Source: Mycobacterium kubicae (GTDB lineage Bacteria > Actinomycetota > Actinomycetes > Mycobacteriales > Mycobacteriaceae). Taken from it: a stretch of 64,000 nt of DNA. The stretch's first letter is position 1. Each line of letters begins with the position of its first letter. Below, piece after piece: positions 16,009 to 23,863 of this stretch. The position numbers were made by a program, and so were the translations under genes. Where the stretch lies: assembly GCF_015689175.1 (NCBI RefSeq), contig NZ_CP065047.1, positions 5,704,001 through 5,768,000 of the forward strand. The letters are read 5' to 3'. Below the pieces are notes generated by a model. That model was not told the origin of the DNA, ran no database searches, and worked only from the letters and a program-made list of their open reading frames with translations.

Positions 16009-17268
16009 GTGAAGACATTCCCCGCACAACCGAACTCCCTACCGGTCCAGCGTCGGGATCGTGTGGCACTACAGGCTGTGCACTTCTTCATCGCCGACAT
16101 GCAGGCCGGTGTCGGCCCATTTCTCGGCGTGGTGCTGGCTGGCCGCGGCTGGACAACCGGGGCTATCGGGGCCCTTACGTCGCTTGGCAACGTGGCGGGG
16201 CTGCTTGCCACCGGCCCCGCGGGCGCGCTCGTAGACGTCACCACACGCAAGCGCGCGGCCGTGGTCGTCGCCGGCCTCTGCACAGTCGCCGCCTCGGCGC
16301 TGATCATCGCCTCGAACCGATTCTGGGTGGTCGCATCGGCCCAGGCTGCCAGCGCAATCGCCGGCGCGGTACTCGGCCCTGCGGTCATCGCCATCACCCT
16401 CGGAGTGGTGCGGCAATCCGGTTTCATCGCGCAGAACGGCCGCAATCAGGCTTACAACCACGCGGGCAATATGGTCGGTGCAGCCCTTTCCGGTCTGGTG
16501 GGATGGCAATTCGGGTTCGTTGCCGTGTTGGGACTTGCGGCGGCCTTTGCGGGCTTGACGATCACTGCGGTGCTGCTGATCCCGGCACGGCACATCGATC
16601 ACCGCGCCGCGCGCGGGGCGATGGTAGGCGGAGATGCCGAACAGGTCACCGGCTTTCGGGTGCTGCTGGAGTCGCCGCCGCTGCGGGCGTTGGCAGCGGC
16701 CATCGTCTTGTTCCACCTCGGCAACGCCGCAATGCTGCCCCTCTATGGCCTGGCGGTGGTGGCCACCCGCGCCGACCCGTTCATCACGGTGGCCGCCACC
16801 ATCGTCGTCGCCCAGGCCGTCATGATTGTCGCATCGCTGGCGGCATCGCGACTCGCGCAGAGCCGGGGCAATTGGCTTGTCATATTGATCGCGTTCATGG
16901 CGTTACCCGTGCGCGCCCTGGTGGCCGCCGGTGTCATCACCACCTGGGGCGTCATCCCGGTTCAGATCCTTGATGGAGTTGGCGCCGGCATGCTCTCGGT
17001 GGCCGTACCTGGATTGGTTGCCCGACTGCTCGATGGCACCGGACGTATCAATGTCGGTCAGGGTGCGCTGATTGCGGCCCAGGGAATAGGTGCGTCACTG
17101 AGCCCGCTGCTCGGCGGGTACATCGCCCAAGAATTGGGGTATCGCGCAGCGTTCCTGTTGTTGGGTGCCCTGTCGGTCGGGTCCCTGATCATTTGGGTTC
17201 GCTCCGCCGGCATTCTGCAAGCCGCTGATCGCCTCGCTGAACCGGGCACCGAGAGCCAAGCACTTTGA
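16009..17268 (+). CDS. Major facilitator superfamily transporter
   Basis: 419 residues beginning with GTG at 16009. About twelve hydrophobic segments are visible, with an MFS-type loop after helix 2 (GALVDVTTRKRA, matching the G-x3-D-x2-G/R-R motif A). A charged central loop (about residues 187-212) separates the halves. It resembles proton-driven drug or small-molecule exporters of the inner membrane. Divergent from the WS/DGAT gene; substrate unknown. Confidence 0.9.
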   Translation: MKTFPAQPNSLPVQRRDRVALQAVHFFIADMQAGVGPFLGVVLAGRGWTTGAIGALTSLGNVAGLLATGPAGALVDVTTRKRAAVVVAGLCTVAASALIIASNRFWVVASAQAASAIAGAVLGPAVIAITLGVVRQSGFIAQNGRNQAYNHAGNMVGAALSGLVGWQFGFVAVLGLAAAFAGLTITAVLLIPARHIDHRAARGAMVGGDAEQVTGFRVLLESPPLRALAAAIVLFHLGNAAMLPLYGLAVVATRADPFITVAATIVVAQAVMIVASLAASRLAQSRGNWLVILIAFMALPVRALVAAGVITTWGVIPVQILDGVGAGMLSVAVPGLVARLLDGTGRINVGQGALIAAQGIGASLSPLLGGYIAQELGYRAAFLLLGALSVGSLIIWVRSAGILQAADRLAEPGTESQAL

Positions 17269-17559
17269 TATGAGTTTGCGCTTTGAGATTCAGGGCGGCG
17301 ACGAGTGTCAGCGCTGTTTGCTCAACGCTGCGGTTGCAACCACAGGATCGCCTTGCATTGGAGCAGAAGCAACCGTTCTCAATCCGCCGCCATTGCGATG
17401 CTAGTCCGATTGTGTTGGAAAAACGCTCTTTTCCTGTCGGAATGGCGAGGCGAGTAGCAGCGCGCGCCCCGCAATGATCCTTGTGACCATGATTCACAAT
17501 TAGTGTGTTTAGACTAGCTTGTTAAGCGTTAGCCGGTCGCAACGATTAGCAGGTCCTTC
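17269..17559. promoter_or_regulatory. Intergenic region upstream of the signalling operon
   Basis: 291 bases with no convincing gene. The last 80 bases are noticeably AT-richer and include TAGACT (17508-17513), which fits the mycobacterial -10 pattern TAnnnT about 47 bases before the phosphatase start. No good -35 and no SigF-type GTTT/GGGTAT pair was seen. Confidence 0.3.
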
Positions 17560-19221
17560 ATGCACGATGGTGCTCCCGCGGGCGTCGAAATCGACCTCGC
17601 CGGTTTGTGGACCAATGTTCCCTGCCCGACGGTGGTGGTCGATCGCGCAGGCGTTGTGCGCGCACTGAGCGATTCCGCTCCGTCCGCGCTGCCCGGCGTG
17701 CACTTGGGTAGCCCACTCGAGGAAGCGGCGGCGTGGCTCTCGTCGGCGCATCGTGATCTCGTTACGACGTCGGCGGGTAGTTTGACCGGTGAGAATTCCG
17801 TCGCCTCCGGCACCGTGGGTGGCCGCAAATTCGACGCCCACCCGGCGGTCCTGGCCGGTGGCGAGGTGGCATGGTCGCTGGTCGAGAACACCGGCCAGTT
17901 GCTTCGTGAGGCGCAGCGGGCATTGGCTCGGGAGCAGGAGCGCACAGCGTTTTTGCTGGAGGCATCGTCGGTGCTGATGGCGTCGCTCAACGTCGACCGC
18001 TGCCGAGAAGCGACAGTGCAGATGGCGGCGCGACACCTCGCCGACGCCGCGGTCGTCATCGCTCCGGTAAGCCACGGTAGGCGGCTGCCCGTCTTCTACA
18101 GTGGCCCCGCGGGTGTGGTCGAACAGCGCAGTGTCGACGCCGATCCCGCCGAGGTGGGGGGCCTGGGTGAGGCACTGCGCGGCTTCCCACCGGTTCCGTC
18201 GCGCTGGATCCAACCCGACACGGTCCCGGACTGGCTCATCCCGCAAGACTTCACCGGTCCGGTGGGGTCGGTCATGATCATTCCGCTTCCCGGCCACGGC
18301 GTCTCGGCGGGAGCGCTGGTGTTGCTGCGGCACACCGACCAGTCGGTATTCAGCGAGGACGACGAGGTGTTCGCCCGCCTGTTCGCCGCCCGTGCGGGCG
18401 CGGCGTTGTCCGCCGCCCGCCTGTATGCCGAGCAAGCCGCGATCACCCGAACCCTGATGCGCGACCTGTTGCCGCCGCGGCTGCACGGATTACACGGGAT
18501 CGAATTCGCCGGCGGCTATCGCGCCTCCGAAGACTACGAGGTGGTCGGCGGCGACTTCTACGACCTTCATCCAGGAGCAACTCCCGAGGACGAAACCCTG
18601 GTGGTGCTGGGCGACGTCTGCGGCAAGGGTCTGGACGCCGCCATGATGACCGGCAAGATCCGCAACACGCTGCAGGCGTTGACGCCGCTGGCCGATGATC
18701 ACCAAGGCGTGCTCAGGTTGCTCAACACCGCAATGCTGGCCACCGAGAGCACCCGCTTCGCCACGCTGGTGCTCGCCTCGGTCTCGCATCGAGACGGCGC
18801 GGTCCTGTTGCGGTTGACCTGCGCGGGGCACCCGCCGCCGTTGATCGTGCGCGACGGCGGGCACGTGGAACAGGCCGACACCAAGGGCACCCTGGTGGGC
18901 GCGTTCCCCCGGATCACGCTGCAGACGTTCGAGACGTGCCTTGCTCCCGGCGAGACGTGTGTGCTGTACACCGATGGAGTCACCGAAGCGCGGGGCGGTC
19001 CGCTGGGCCATGACTTCTTCGGTGAAGAGCGGCTGGCGACGGCGTTGACGGGGTGCGCCGGATTACCGGCGGAGGCGATAGTGGAACGCGTTTTGATGAT
19101 GACGACGCAGTGGGTGGGCCGACGCGCCCACGACGACATCGCAGTGGTGGCCATCACCGCCCCGCGCCGCACTTACCTCAGCGCGGTGGACGGCCACACC
19201 CGCGGAAGGTACACCGCTTGA
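17560..19221 (+). CDS. RsbU-like sensor phosphatase (PAS/GAF plus SpoIIE domain)
   Basis: 553 residues. Residues 1-110 look PAS-like (LWTNVPCPTVVVDRAG), about 120-300 form a GAF-like domain ending ARAGAALSAARLY, and about 320-545 are a PP2C/SpoIIE phosphatase. All metal-binding aspartate motifs are present: GGDFYD, GDVCGKG, LYTDGVTEARG and HDDIAVVAI. Such enzymes dephosphorylate a STAS anti-anti-sigma factor, releasing a sigma factor. The STAS partner is encoded two genes downstream, and the gene between encodes a cobalamin-binding protein. The three genes overlap, implying one regulated unit. Confidence 0.92.
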   Translation: MHDGAPAGVEIDLAGLWTNVPCPTVVVDRAGVVRALSDSAPSALPGVHLGSPLEEAAAWLSSAHRDLVTTSAGSLTGENSVASGTVGGRKFDAHPAVLAGGEVAWSLVENTGQLLREAQRALAREQERTAFLLEASSVLMASLNVDRCREATVQMAARHLADAAVVIAPVSHGRRLPVFYSGPAGVVEQRSVDADPAEVGGLGEALRGFPPVPSRWIQPDTVPDWLIPQDFTGPVGSVMIIPLPGHGVSAGALVLLRHTDQSVFSEDDEVFARLFAARAGAALSAARLYAEQAAITRTLMRDLLPPRLHGLHGIEFAGGYRASEDYEVVGGDFYDLHPGATPEDETLVVLGDVCGKGLDAAMMTGKIRNTLQALTPLADDHQGVLRLLNTAMLATESTRFATLVLASVSHRDGAVLLRLTCAGHPPPLIVRDGGHVEQADTKGTLVGAFPRITLQTFETCLAPGETCVLYTDGVTEARGGPLGHDFFGEERLATALTGCAGLPAEAIVERVLMMTTQWVGRRAHDDIAVVAITAPRRTYLSAVDGHTRGRYTA

Positions 19222-20315
19222 GCATGCACGACACCGACACCGCCACTTCGCGCGCTGCCGCTGCCGTTGACAGGCACCTTCTTCGTGAGCGGTTGTGGGG
19301 AGCGGTCATCGACCGCGACGAGTTCGCGGCCGCCGCCACCATCTTCGCCGCCATCGATGCGGGCCTGGGGCCCGAGGACGCACTGCTGGATGTGATTGCC
19401 CCCGTGCAGCAGAAGGTGGGTGCCGAGTGGGCCGCGAACCGCATCACCGTTGCGCAAGAACATGCCGCTACCGCGATCAACGACCGGGTGATCGCCGCAC
19501 TTGCCCACCACCCCGCCAGCAGGACCCCTGCTCGCACCGGCCGAGTCACGGTGGCGTGCGTAGACGGTGAGTGGCATGCGCTGCCCGCACGGCTTCTGGC
19601 CGAAGTGCTGCGCTTGCGTGGCTGGCAGGTCGATTTCCTGGGCGCACAGGTCCCGACCCCGCATCTGGTGGCACACTTGCATCAGCACGCACCCGATGTC
19701 GTCGCCCTGTCCTGTTCCATCCCCACCCGGCTACCCACCGCGCACGCCGCGATCACCGCGTGCCAGGCCGCAGGGGTTCCAGTCCTTGCCGGCGGCGCCG
19801 CCTTCGGCAGCGACGGCCGCTACGCCCGCCAGTTGGGGGCCGACGCCTGGGCGCCGGACGCCCGTGCCGCCTGCGAGCGGCTGGCGCAGGAGTTTCCGCG
19901 CATGCACCTCGGTGCCAGTCGCCAACCCATTGATGACCTGCCACACCTGGCCGACCAGGAATACACCATGGTCAGCCGAACCGCCCCGCAACTGGTCCAG
20001 TCGACCGTCACCGAATTGGAGGACCGCATTCCGGCGATGCGCGCCTATACCGAGCAACAACGTCAGCACACCATCGAGGACATCGCCCACATCGTCGACT
20101 TCCTCGGCACCGGTCTCTATACCGACGACGATGACCTGTTCACCGACTTCATCATGTGGACGGCCGAGATCCTGACTGCCCGCGGGGTCCCGGCCGGTGG
20201 TCTCCTCCCGGCGCTGGACCTGCTGGCCCTGCAGCTGAAGGACTTTCCCCGCAGTCAACGCCTGCTGCAGGGAGCCGGAGATGCCCTCACGGCCACCTCG
20301 GGAGCACCCCAATGA
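19218..20315 (+). CDS. Cobalamin-binding sensor with CarH-type Wx9EH motif
   Basis: 365 residues from TTG at 19218, which overlaps the upstream stop (TTGA) and has GGAAGG 8 bases upstream; the ATG at 19224 is an equally possible start. Residues about 10-95 form a four-helix cap with Trp71, nine residues, then Glu81-His82: the Wx9EH pattern of adenosylcobalamin photoreceptors. Residues about 105-225 are a B12-binding Rossmann domain with lower-ligand His120 in EWHALP; the usual E/DxHxxG has Pro for Gly. No MerR DNA-binding domain is present. Instead a helical C-terminal region of about 120 residues follows, reminiscent of Rsb-type sensor modules. Likely a light/B12 input to partner switching. 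Confidence 0.87.
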   Translation: MSMHDTDTATSRAAAAVDRHLLRERLWGAVIDRDEFAAAATIFAAIDAGLGPEDALLDVIAPVQQKVGAEWAANRITVAQEHAATAINDRVIAALAHHPASRTPARTGRVTVACVDGEWHALPARLLAEVLRLRGWQVDFLGAQVPTPHLVAHLHQHAPDVVALSCSIPTRLPTAHAAITACQAAGVPVLAGGAAFGSDGRYARQLGADAWAPDARAACERLAQEFPRMHLGASRQPIDDLPHLADQEYTMVSRTAPQLVQSTVTELEDRIPAMRAYTEQQRQHTIEDIAHIVDFLGTGLYTDDDDLFTDFIMWTAEILTARGVPAGGLLPALDLLALQLKDFPRSQRLLQGAGDALTATSGAPQ

Positions 20316-20698
20316 GTCTCAGCCTGACCATCACCACCGCTAGCCGATCGGCCTGCGTGCGCGTGGCCGGTGAGCTCGACTACCAGAACACCACCACCCT
20401 GGTGGCGGCCGTATCGCAGCTGATCACCGAACAGCCCGCCCTGACGCAGATCCACCTCGACTTCTCCGAGTTGGTGTTCTGTGACTCTGCCGGCCTTTCC
20501 GGCCTGCTGCTCGTGCACCGTCAGACCCATCAGGCCGGCATCCACCTTCACCTCGACCACCGACCGCCGGTCCTGGACCGTCTGCTGCAAACCACCGGCA
20601 CCTACGAATACCTCATCACCACGGTCGGTTCGGACCCGGCGGCGTCGAACCCCAACGCCGGCAACCAAACTCGCCCCGGTGAGACCGGAGTCCGCTGA
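20312..20698 (+). CDS. STAS-domain anti-anti-sigma factor
   Basis: 128 residues from the ATG at 20312, overlapping the upstream stop by 4 bases (ATGA). A single STAS domain: SLTITTASRSACVRVAGELD at the start, and LVFCDSAGLSGLL with the phosphorylatable serine of the DSxG motif near residue 58. When unphosphorylated, such proteins bind an RsbW-type kinase/anti-sigma factor. No such kinase or sigma gene is in the window. The adjacent SpoIIE phosphatase is the expected activating enzyme. The last 20 residues are a polar tail. Confidence 0.92.
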   Translation: MSLSLTITTASRSACVRVAGELDYQNTTTLVAAVSQLITEQPALTQIHLDFSELVFCDSAGLSGLLLVHRQTHQAGIHLHLDHRPPVLDRLLQTTGTYEYLITTVGSDPAASNPNAGNQTRPGETGVR

Positions 20699-20703
20699 GC
20701 CGA

Positions 20704-21123
20704 TCAGCCGGTGGGCGTTATCCCCTCGGTGGAAATGGTGAAGCCGCGCCCCGAGGTGACCGTGCAGGTGACCCCACTGGTCTCCGACCGGCAACTAAAT
20801 GGGCCTATCCCGGCGGTTTGGCCGTAGCCGAGCGTGGGGGTGCCTTCGCCCGCATTGCCCAGACAACCCTCTCCGGTGCACGGCTTGATCGCCCCGCTGG
20901 AGGTCATCTGCACGGACTGCGGCGGCGAGTTGGTCTGGCAGTACGTCTCGTCGGAAATGCCGCTGCCCCGTTGATAATCGATCTCGCAGCTGAGATTGCC
21001 CGACGGCGCCAGAAAGGCGCACCACGTCGTGCTGCACACCGGGTTGTCCGCGGCGGCCTGAGGTATCGCGACACACCACCCCACGATGACGAATCCGATT
21101 GCTGTAGCGACTGTCCGAAGCAT
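20704..21123 (-). CDS. Secreted cysteine-rich protein of unknown function
   Basis: 139 residues from the ATG at 21123, with GGGAGG ribosome site. The N-terminus LRTVATAIGFVIVGWCVA then AAADN is a Sec signal peptide with cleavage after Ala-Ala-Ala. The mature part has cysteine pairs and a repeated small-residue pattern (FLAPSGNLSCEI, LGYGQTAGIGPFSCRSE, SGVTCTV) found in small exported mycobacterial proteins. Probably outside the membrane with disulfides. Convergent with the STAS gene (5-base gap) and divergent from the DapB-like gene. Confidence 0.82.
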   Translation of the reverse strand: MLRTVATAIGFVIVGWCVAIPQAAADNPVCSTTWCAFLAPSGNLSCEIDYQRGSGISDETYCQTNSPPQSVQMTSSGAIKPCTGEGCLGNAGEGTPTLGYGQTAGIGPFSCRSETSGVTCTVTSGRGFTISTEGITPTG

Positions 21124-21211
21124 GGCGCCTCCCGACCACTGGTGCGATGACCGGAAACTATCAGACCCATGCCGGCGCCGACGCCGGTTTAGGCGACGAC
21201 GGCCATCCTCG

Positions 21212-21241
21212 TTGACAGTTACTGCCATGTAGTCATACGGT
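21212..21241 (+). promoter_or_regulatory. Candidate SigA-type promoter for the DapB-like operon
   Basis: TTGACA (21212-21217) and TACGGT (21236-21241, fitting TAnnnT) are separated by 18 bases and lie 38 bases before the ATG at 21279. CAGTTACTG (21216-21224), a 9-bp dyad, overlaps the -35 element and could be a repressor site, for instance for the TetR at the end of this operon. Confidence 0.4.
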
Positions 21242-21278
21242 GCCAACTGCTCCGTAACTCGGCCGCGGGAGGTCACCG

Positions 21279-22367
21279 ATGAGTAGCCCAGCCAAGCTTC
21301 GCGTCATCCAGTGGGCGACCGGCGGTGTCGGTAAGGCCGCCATCGAATGCGTGAACAATCACCCGCAGCTCGAGTTGGCCGGCTGCTGGGTGCACAGCGG
21401 AGAAAAGGACGGGCGCGACGTCGGTGACATCATCGGAACCGGCCGGCTCGGTGTCGCCGCCACGACCAGCGTCGACCAACTCTTGGCGCTCGATGCCGAC
21501 TGCGTCGTCTACAGTCCCCTGATTCCCAATGACAAAGAGGTGCAAGCGATCCTGCGGTCGGGCAAGAACGTGGTCACCCCGGTGGGTTGGGTGTATCCGG
21601 ACTTGACCAACGCACGCAGCAAAGCGATTCACGACGCTGCCGTGGAAGGTGGGGTCACTCTCCACGGTTCGGGAATTCATCCCGGTGGCATCACCGAACG
21701 CTTTCCGCTCATGGTGTCGTCATTGTCGTCTGCAGTCACGCACCTCAGGGCCGAGGAGTTCTCCGACATCCGCACCTACAACGCACCTGATGTGGTGCGC
21801 CACATCATGGGATTCGGCGGAACCCCGCAGGAGGCCATGCAAGGGCCGATGGCCAGCCTGCTCGAAGCGGGCTTCAAGATGTCGGTGCGAATGATCGCCG
21901 ACCACATGGGTTTTCGCATTGATCCCGACATCAAGACGACGCAGGACATAGCGGTCGCGACGGCCGACATCGACTACGACCCGTTCCCCATCACCGCAGG
22001 AACGGTGGCCGCTCGCCGGTTCCGGTGGCAGGCGCTCGTCGACGGCGAGCCGGTCATCACAGCGGCGGTCAATTGGCTGATGGGTGAGGAGAACCTCGAC
22101 CCGGACTGGAACTTCGGCGGAATCGGCGAACGCTTCGAGATCGAGATCACCGGTGATCCCACCATCAGCCTCACGTTCAAGGGACTGCAGCCACCGACCA
22201 TCGCCGAGGGGCTGAAACGAAACCCCGGCGTCGTCGCCACCGCCAACCACTGTGTCAACGCCATCCCCGACGTGTGCGCCGCTGAGCCAGGCATCAAGAC
22301 CTACCTCGACCTACCGCTGATCGCGGGCCGTCCGGACGCGAAACTCGCTGCGACGCAACAACAATGA
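21279..22367 (+). CDS. DapB-like NAD(P)-dependent amine dehydrogenase family protein
   Basis: 362 residues. The N-terminal Rossmann domain begins LRVIQWATGGVGKAAIE, the pattern of dihydrodipicolinate-reductase-like proteins that are not true DapB enzymes (DapB is about 250 residues). The C-terminal half resembles the 2,4-diaminopentanoate dehydrogenase group. GSGIHPGG near residue 130 is conserved in that group. It probably oxidises or reduces an amine/imine or carbonyl compound. First of three genes (with an SDR and a TetR) linked by 4-bp overlaps. Confidence 0.83.
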   Translation: MSSPAKLRVIQWATGGVGKAAIECVNNHPQLELAGCWVHSGEKDGRDVGDIIGTGRLGVAATTSVDQLLALDADCVVYSPLIPNDKEVQAILRSGKNVVTPVGWVYPDLTNARSKAIHDAAVEGGVTLHGSGIHPGGITERFPLMVSSLSSAVTHLRAEEFSDIRTYNAPDVVRHIMGFGGTPQEAMQGPMASLLEAGFKMSVRMIADHMGFRIDPDIKTTQDIAVATADIDYDPFPITAGTVAARRFRWQALVDGEPVITAAVNWLMGEENLDPDWNFGGIGERFEIEITGDPTISLTFKGLQPPTIAEGLKRNPGVVATANHCVNAIPDVCAAEPGIKTYLDLPLIAGRPDAKLAATQQQ

Positions 22368-23137
22368 GCTACACCCATGCAAACTCGCTACGCGGGCAGG
22401 TCGCAATCGTCACCGGCGCCGCGCAGGGCGTGGGCAAGGGCATCGCCGCCGCGTTGCTGGAGCGTGGTGCAGCGGTGCTGCTCACCGACATCCAGGACGA
22501 GGCGCTGGCTGCCACTACCGCCGAACTGCAGAGGCTGGGCCGGGCTGAGCAAGTGGTGGCAGACCTGCGCGAGCCGGCTAGCGCGCAGCGCATCGTGGCC
22601 GCCGCGGTATCGGCTTTCGGTGCCGTGCACGGCTTGGTCAACAACGCCATAGCGACCAACGAACCGAAGCGGTTCGTGGACGTCACCATCGAAGACTTCG
22701 CGTTGGGCCACGACGTGGGCCCCCGCGCCAGCTTCCTGCTGATGCAAGCCGTGTACCCGGTGATGGTGGCAGCCGGCGGCGGATCGATCGTGAACCTGGG
22801 CTCGGGCACAGGAACCGGCGGGGAACCGAAGTGGGGCGGATATGCCGCCGCCAAGGAAGCCATCCGTGGGCTGTCCAAGGTCGCGGCCTTGGAATGGGGC
22901 CGCGACAACATCCGGGTCAACGTGATCTGCCCGTTCGCCGAATCCGACGGCGTGAAGTTTTGGAAGCAGTTCGCCCCTGACGATTACGCGAAGGCAGTGC
23001 GGCGCGTGCCGATGAAACGTATCGGCGATGTCCGCACCGATGTCGGTGCGCTGGTGGCGTTCTTGCTGAGCACCGATGCCACCTTCATCACCGGGCAGAC
23101 CATCCATGTCGACGGCGGGATCGGCTGCTTTCGATGA
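22364..23137 (+). CDS. Short-chain dehydrogenase/reductase
   Basis: 257 residues; start overlaps the previous stop by 4 bases. Cofactor motif TGAAQGVG near residues 18-25, a VNNA segment near 90, catalytic YAAAK near 160, and IHVDGG near the C-terminus. Classical SDR. The active-site Ser region reads NLGSGTGTGGEP. Likely works with the upstream DapB-like dehydrogenase in one small catabolic step pair, controlled by the TetR protein encoded immediately downstream. Confidence 0.9.
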   Translation: MSYTHANSLRGQVAIVTGAAQGVGKGIAAALLERGAAVLLTDIQDEALAATTAELQRLGRAEQVVADLREPASAQRIVAAAVSAFGAVHGLVNNAIATNEPKRFVDVTIEDFALGHDVGPRASFLLMQAVYPVMVAAGGGSIVNLGSGTGTGGEPKWGGYAAAKEAIRGLSKVAALEWGRDNIRVNVICPFAESDGVKFWKQFAPDDYAKAVRRVPMKRIGDVRTDVGALVAFLLSTDATFITGQTIHVDGGIGCFR

Positions 23138-23733
23138 CGGCAGGGTCGCTGCGGGACCGACAGCGCGCACAGGTTCGCGCCGACATCAGGCGCGCAGCGT
23201 TCCGGCTGTTCATCGAACGCGGATACGATGCGGTGACCACAGAGGAAATCGCGAGTGCCGCAGGCGTTTCCCCACGCACGTACTTCCGGCACGTACCGAC
23301 GAAAGAAGACTTGCTGCTCGCGCCCGTCCGCTACGGCGGGACGGCGATCATCAACCTGCTGCAGGACCGGCCGGACAGCGAATCGCCTGATACCGCGCTG
23401 ATCAATGCGATCGTGGCGCGGACCCGATCGTTCGACCAGGACGACACCGAAGAGTGGCGCGAAGCGCTGTTGGTGGCGCCCGAACTACTGCACAAGCTCA
23501 GATTTCTCACCCCCGCCGACCGGGAGCGGGCGACCGAGTTGGTTGCCGAACGCATGGGCACCGACCCTGAAGCCGACATGCGGCCCGGCTTGCTGGTCCA
23601 GATCGCCTTCTCCGCAGCAGATTTCGCCTTTCAGCGGTGGGTACGGCAGTCCGCCGAGGCCCCGCGGCCGCTCGACCACTACGTCACCGAAGCCCTCGAC
23701 GCGGTGCGCAGTGACCGCTGGGCCAAGTCCTAA
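23134..23733 (+). CDS. TetR-family transcriptional regulator
   Basis: 199 residues; start overlaps the SDR stop by 4 bases. The N-terminal helix-turn-helix reads GYDAVTTEEIASAAGVSPR followed by TYFRHVPTKEDLL, a clear TetR recognition helix. The C-terminal ligand domain is of the MftR-like size. Being the last gene of the DapB-like/SDR operon, it is probably an autoregulator of that operon; the dyad at 21216-21224 is a possible target. Confidence 0.9.
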   Translation: MTAGSLRDRQRAQVRADIRRAAFRLFIERGYDAVTTEEIASAAGVSPRTYFRHVPTKEDLLLAPVRYGGTAIINLLQDRPDSESPDTALINAIVARTRSFDQDDTEEWREALLVAPELLHKLRFLTPADRERATELVAERMGTDPEADMRPGLLVQIAFSAADFAFQRWVRQSAEAPRPLDHYVTEALDAVRSDRWAKS

Positions 23734-23863
23734 GCAACCGGGAGGCAACCGGGGCGTCGCAGAGCACTTTCGAGGGCGACGCGAGCCGCGTGAGATTACC
23801 GCCACGGTCGTGCTCGGTGCGTCAAGCACAGCCACGGCGGCACTCACAGCGTAGAAATATTGG

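Noticed and set aside
17269..17559. Cobalamin riboswitch ahead of the B12-linked operon
   Set aside because: No B12-box-like sequence or conserved long leader structure was seen; B12 input is at the protein level.
17560..20698. A complete self-contained sigma-factor module
   Set aside because: No RsbW-type kinase domain or sigma factor gene is present; the operon must act on components encoded elsewhere.
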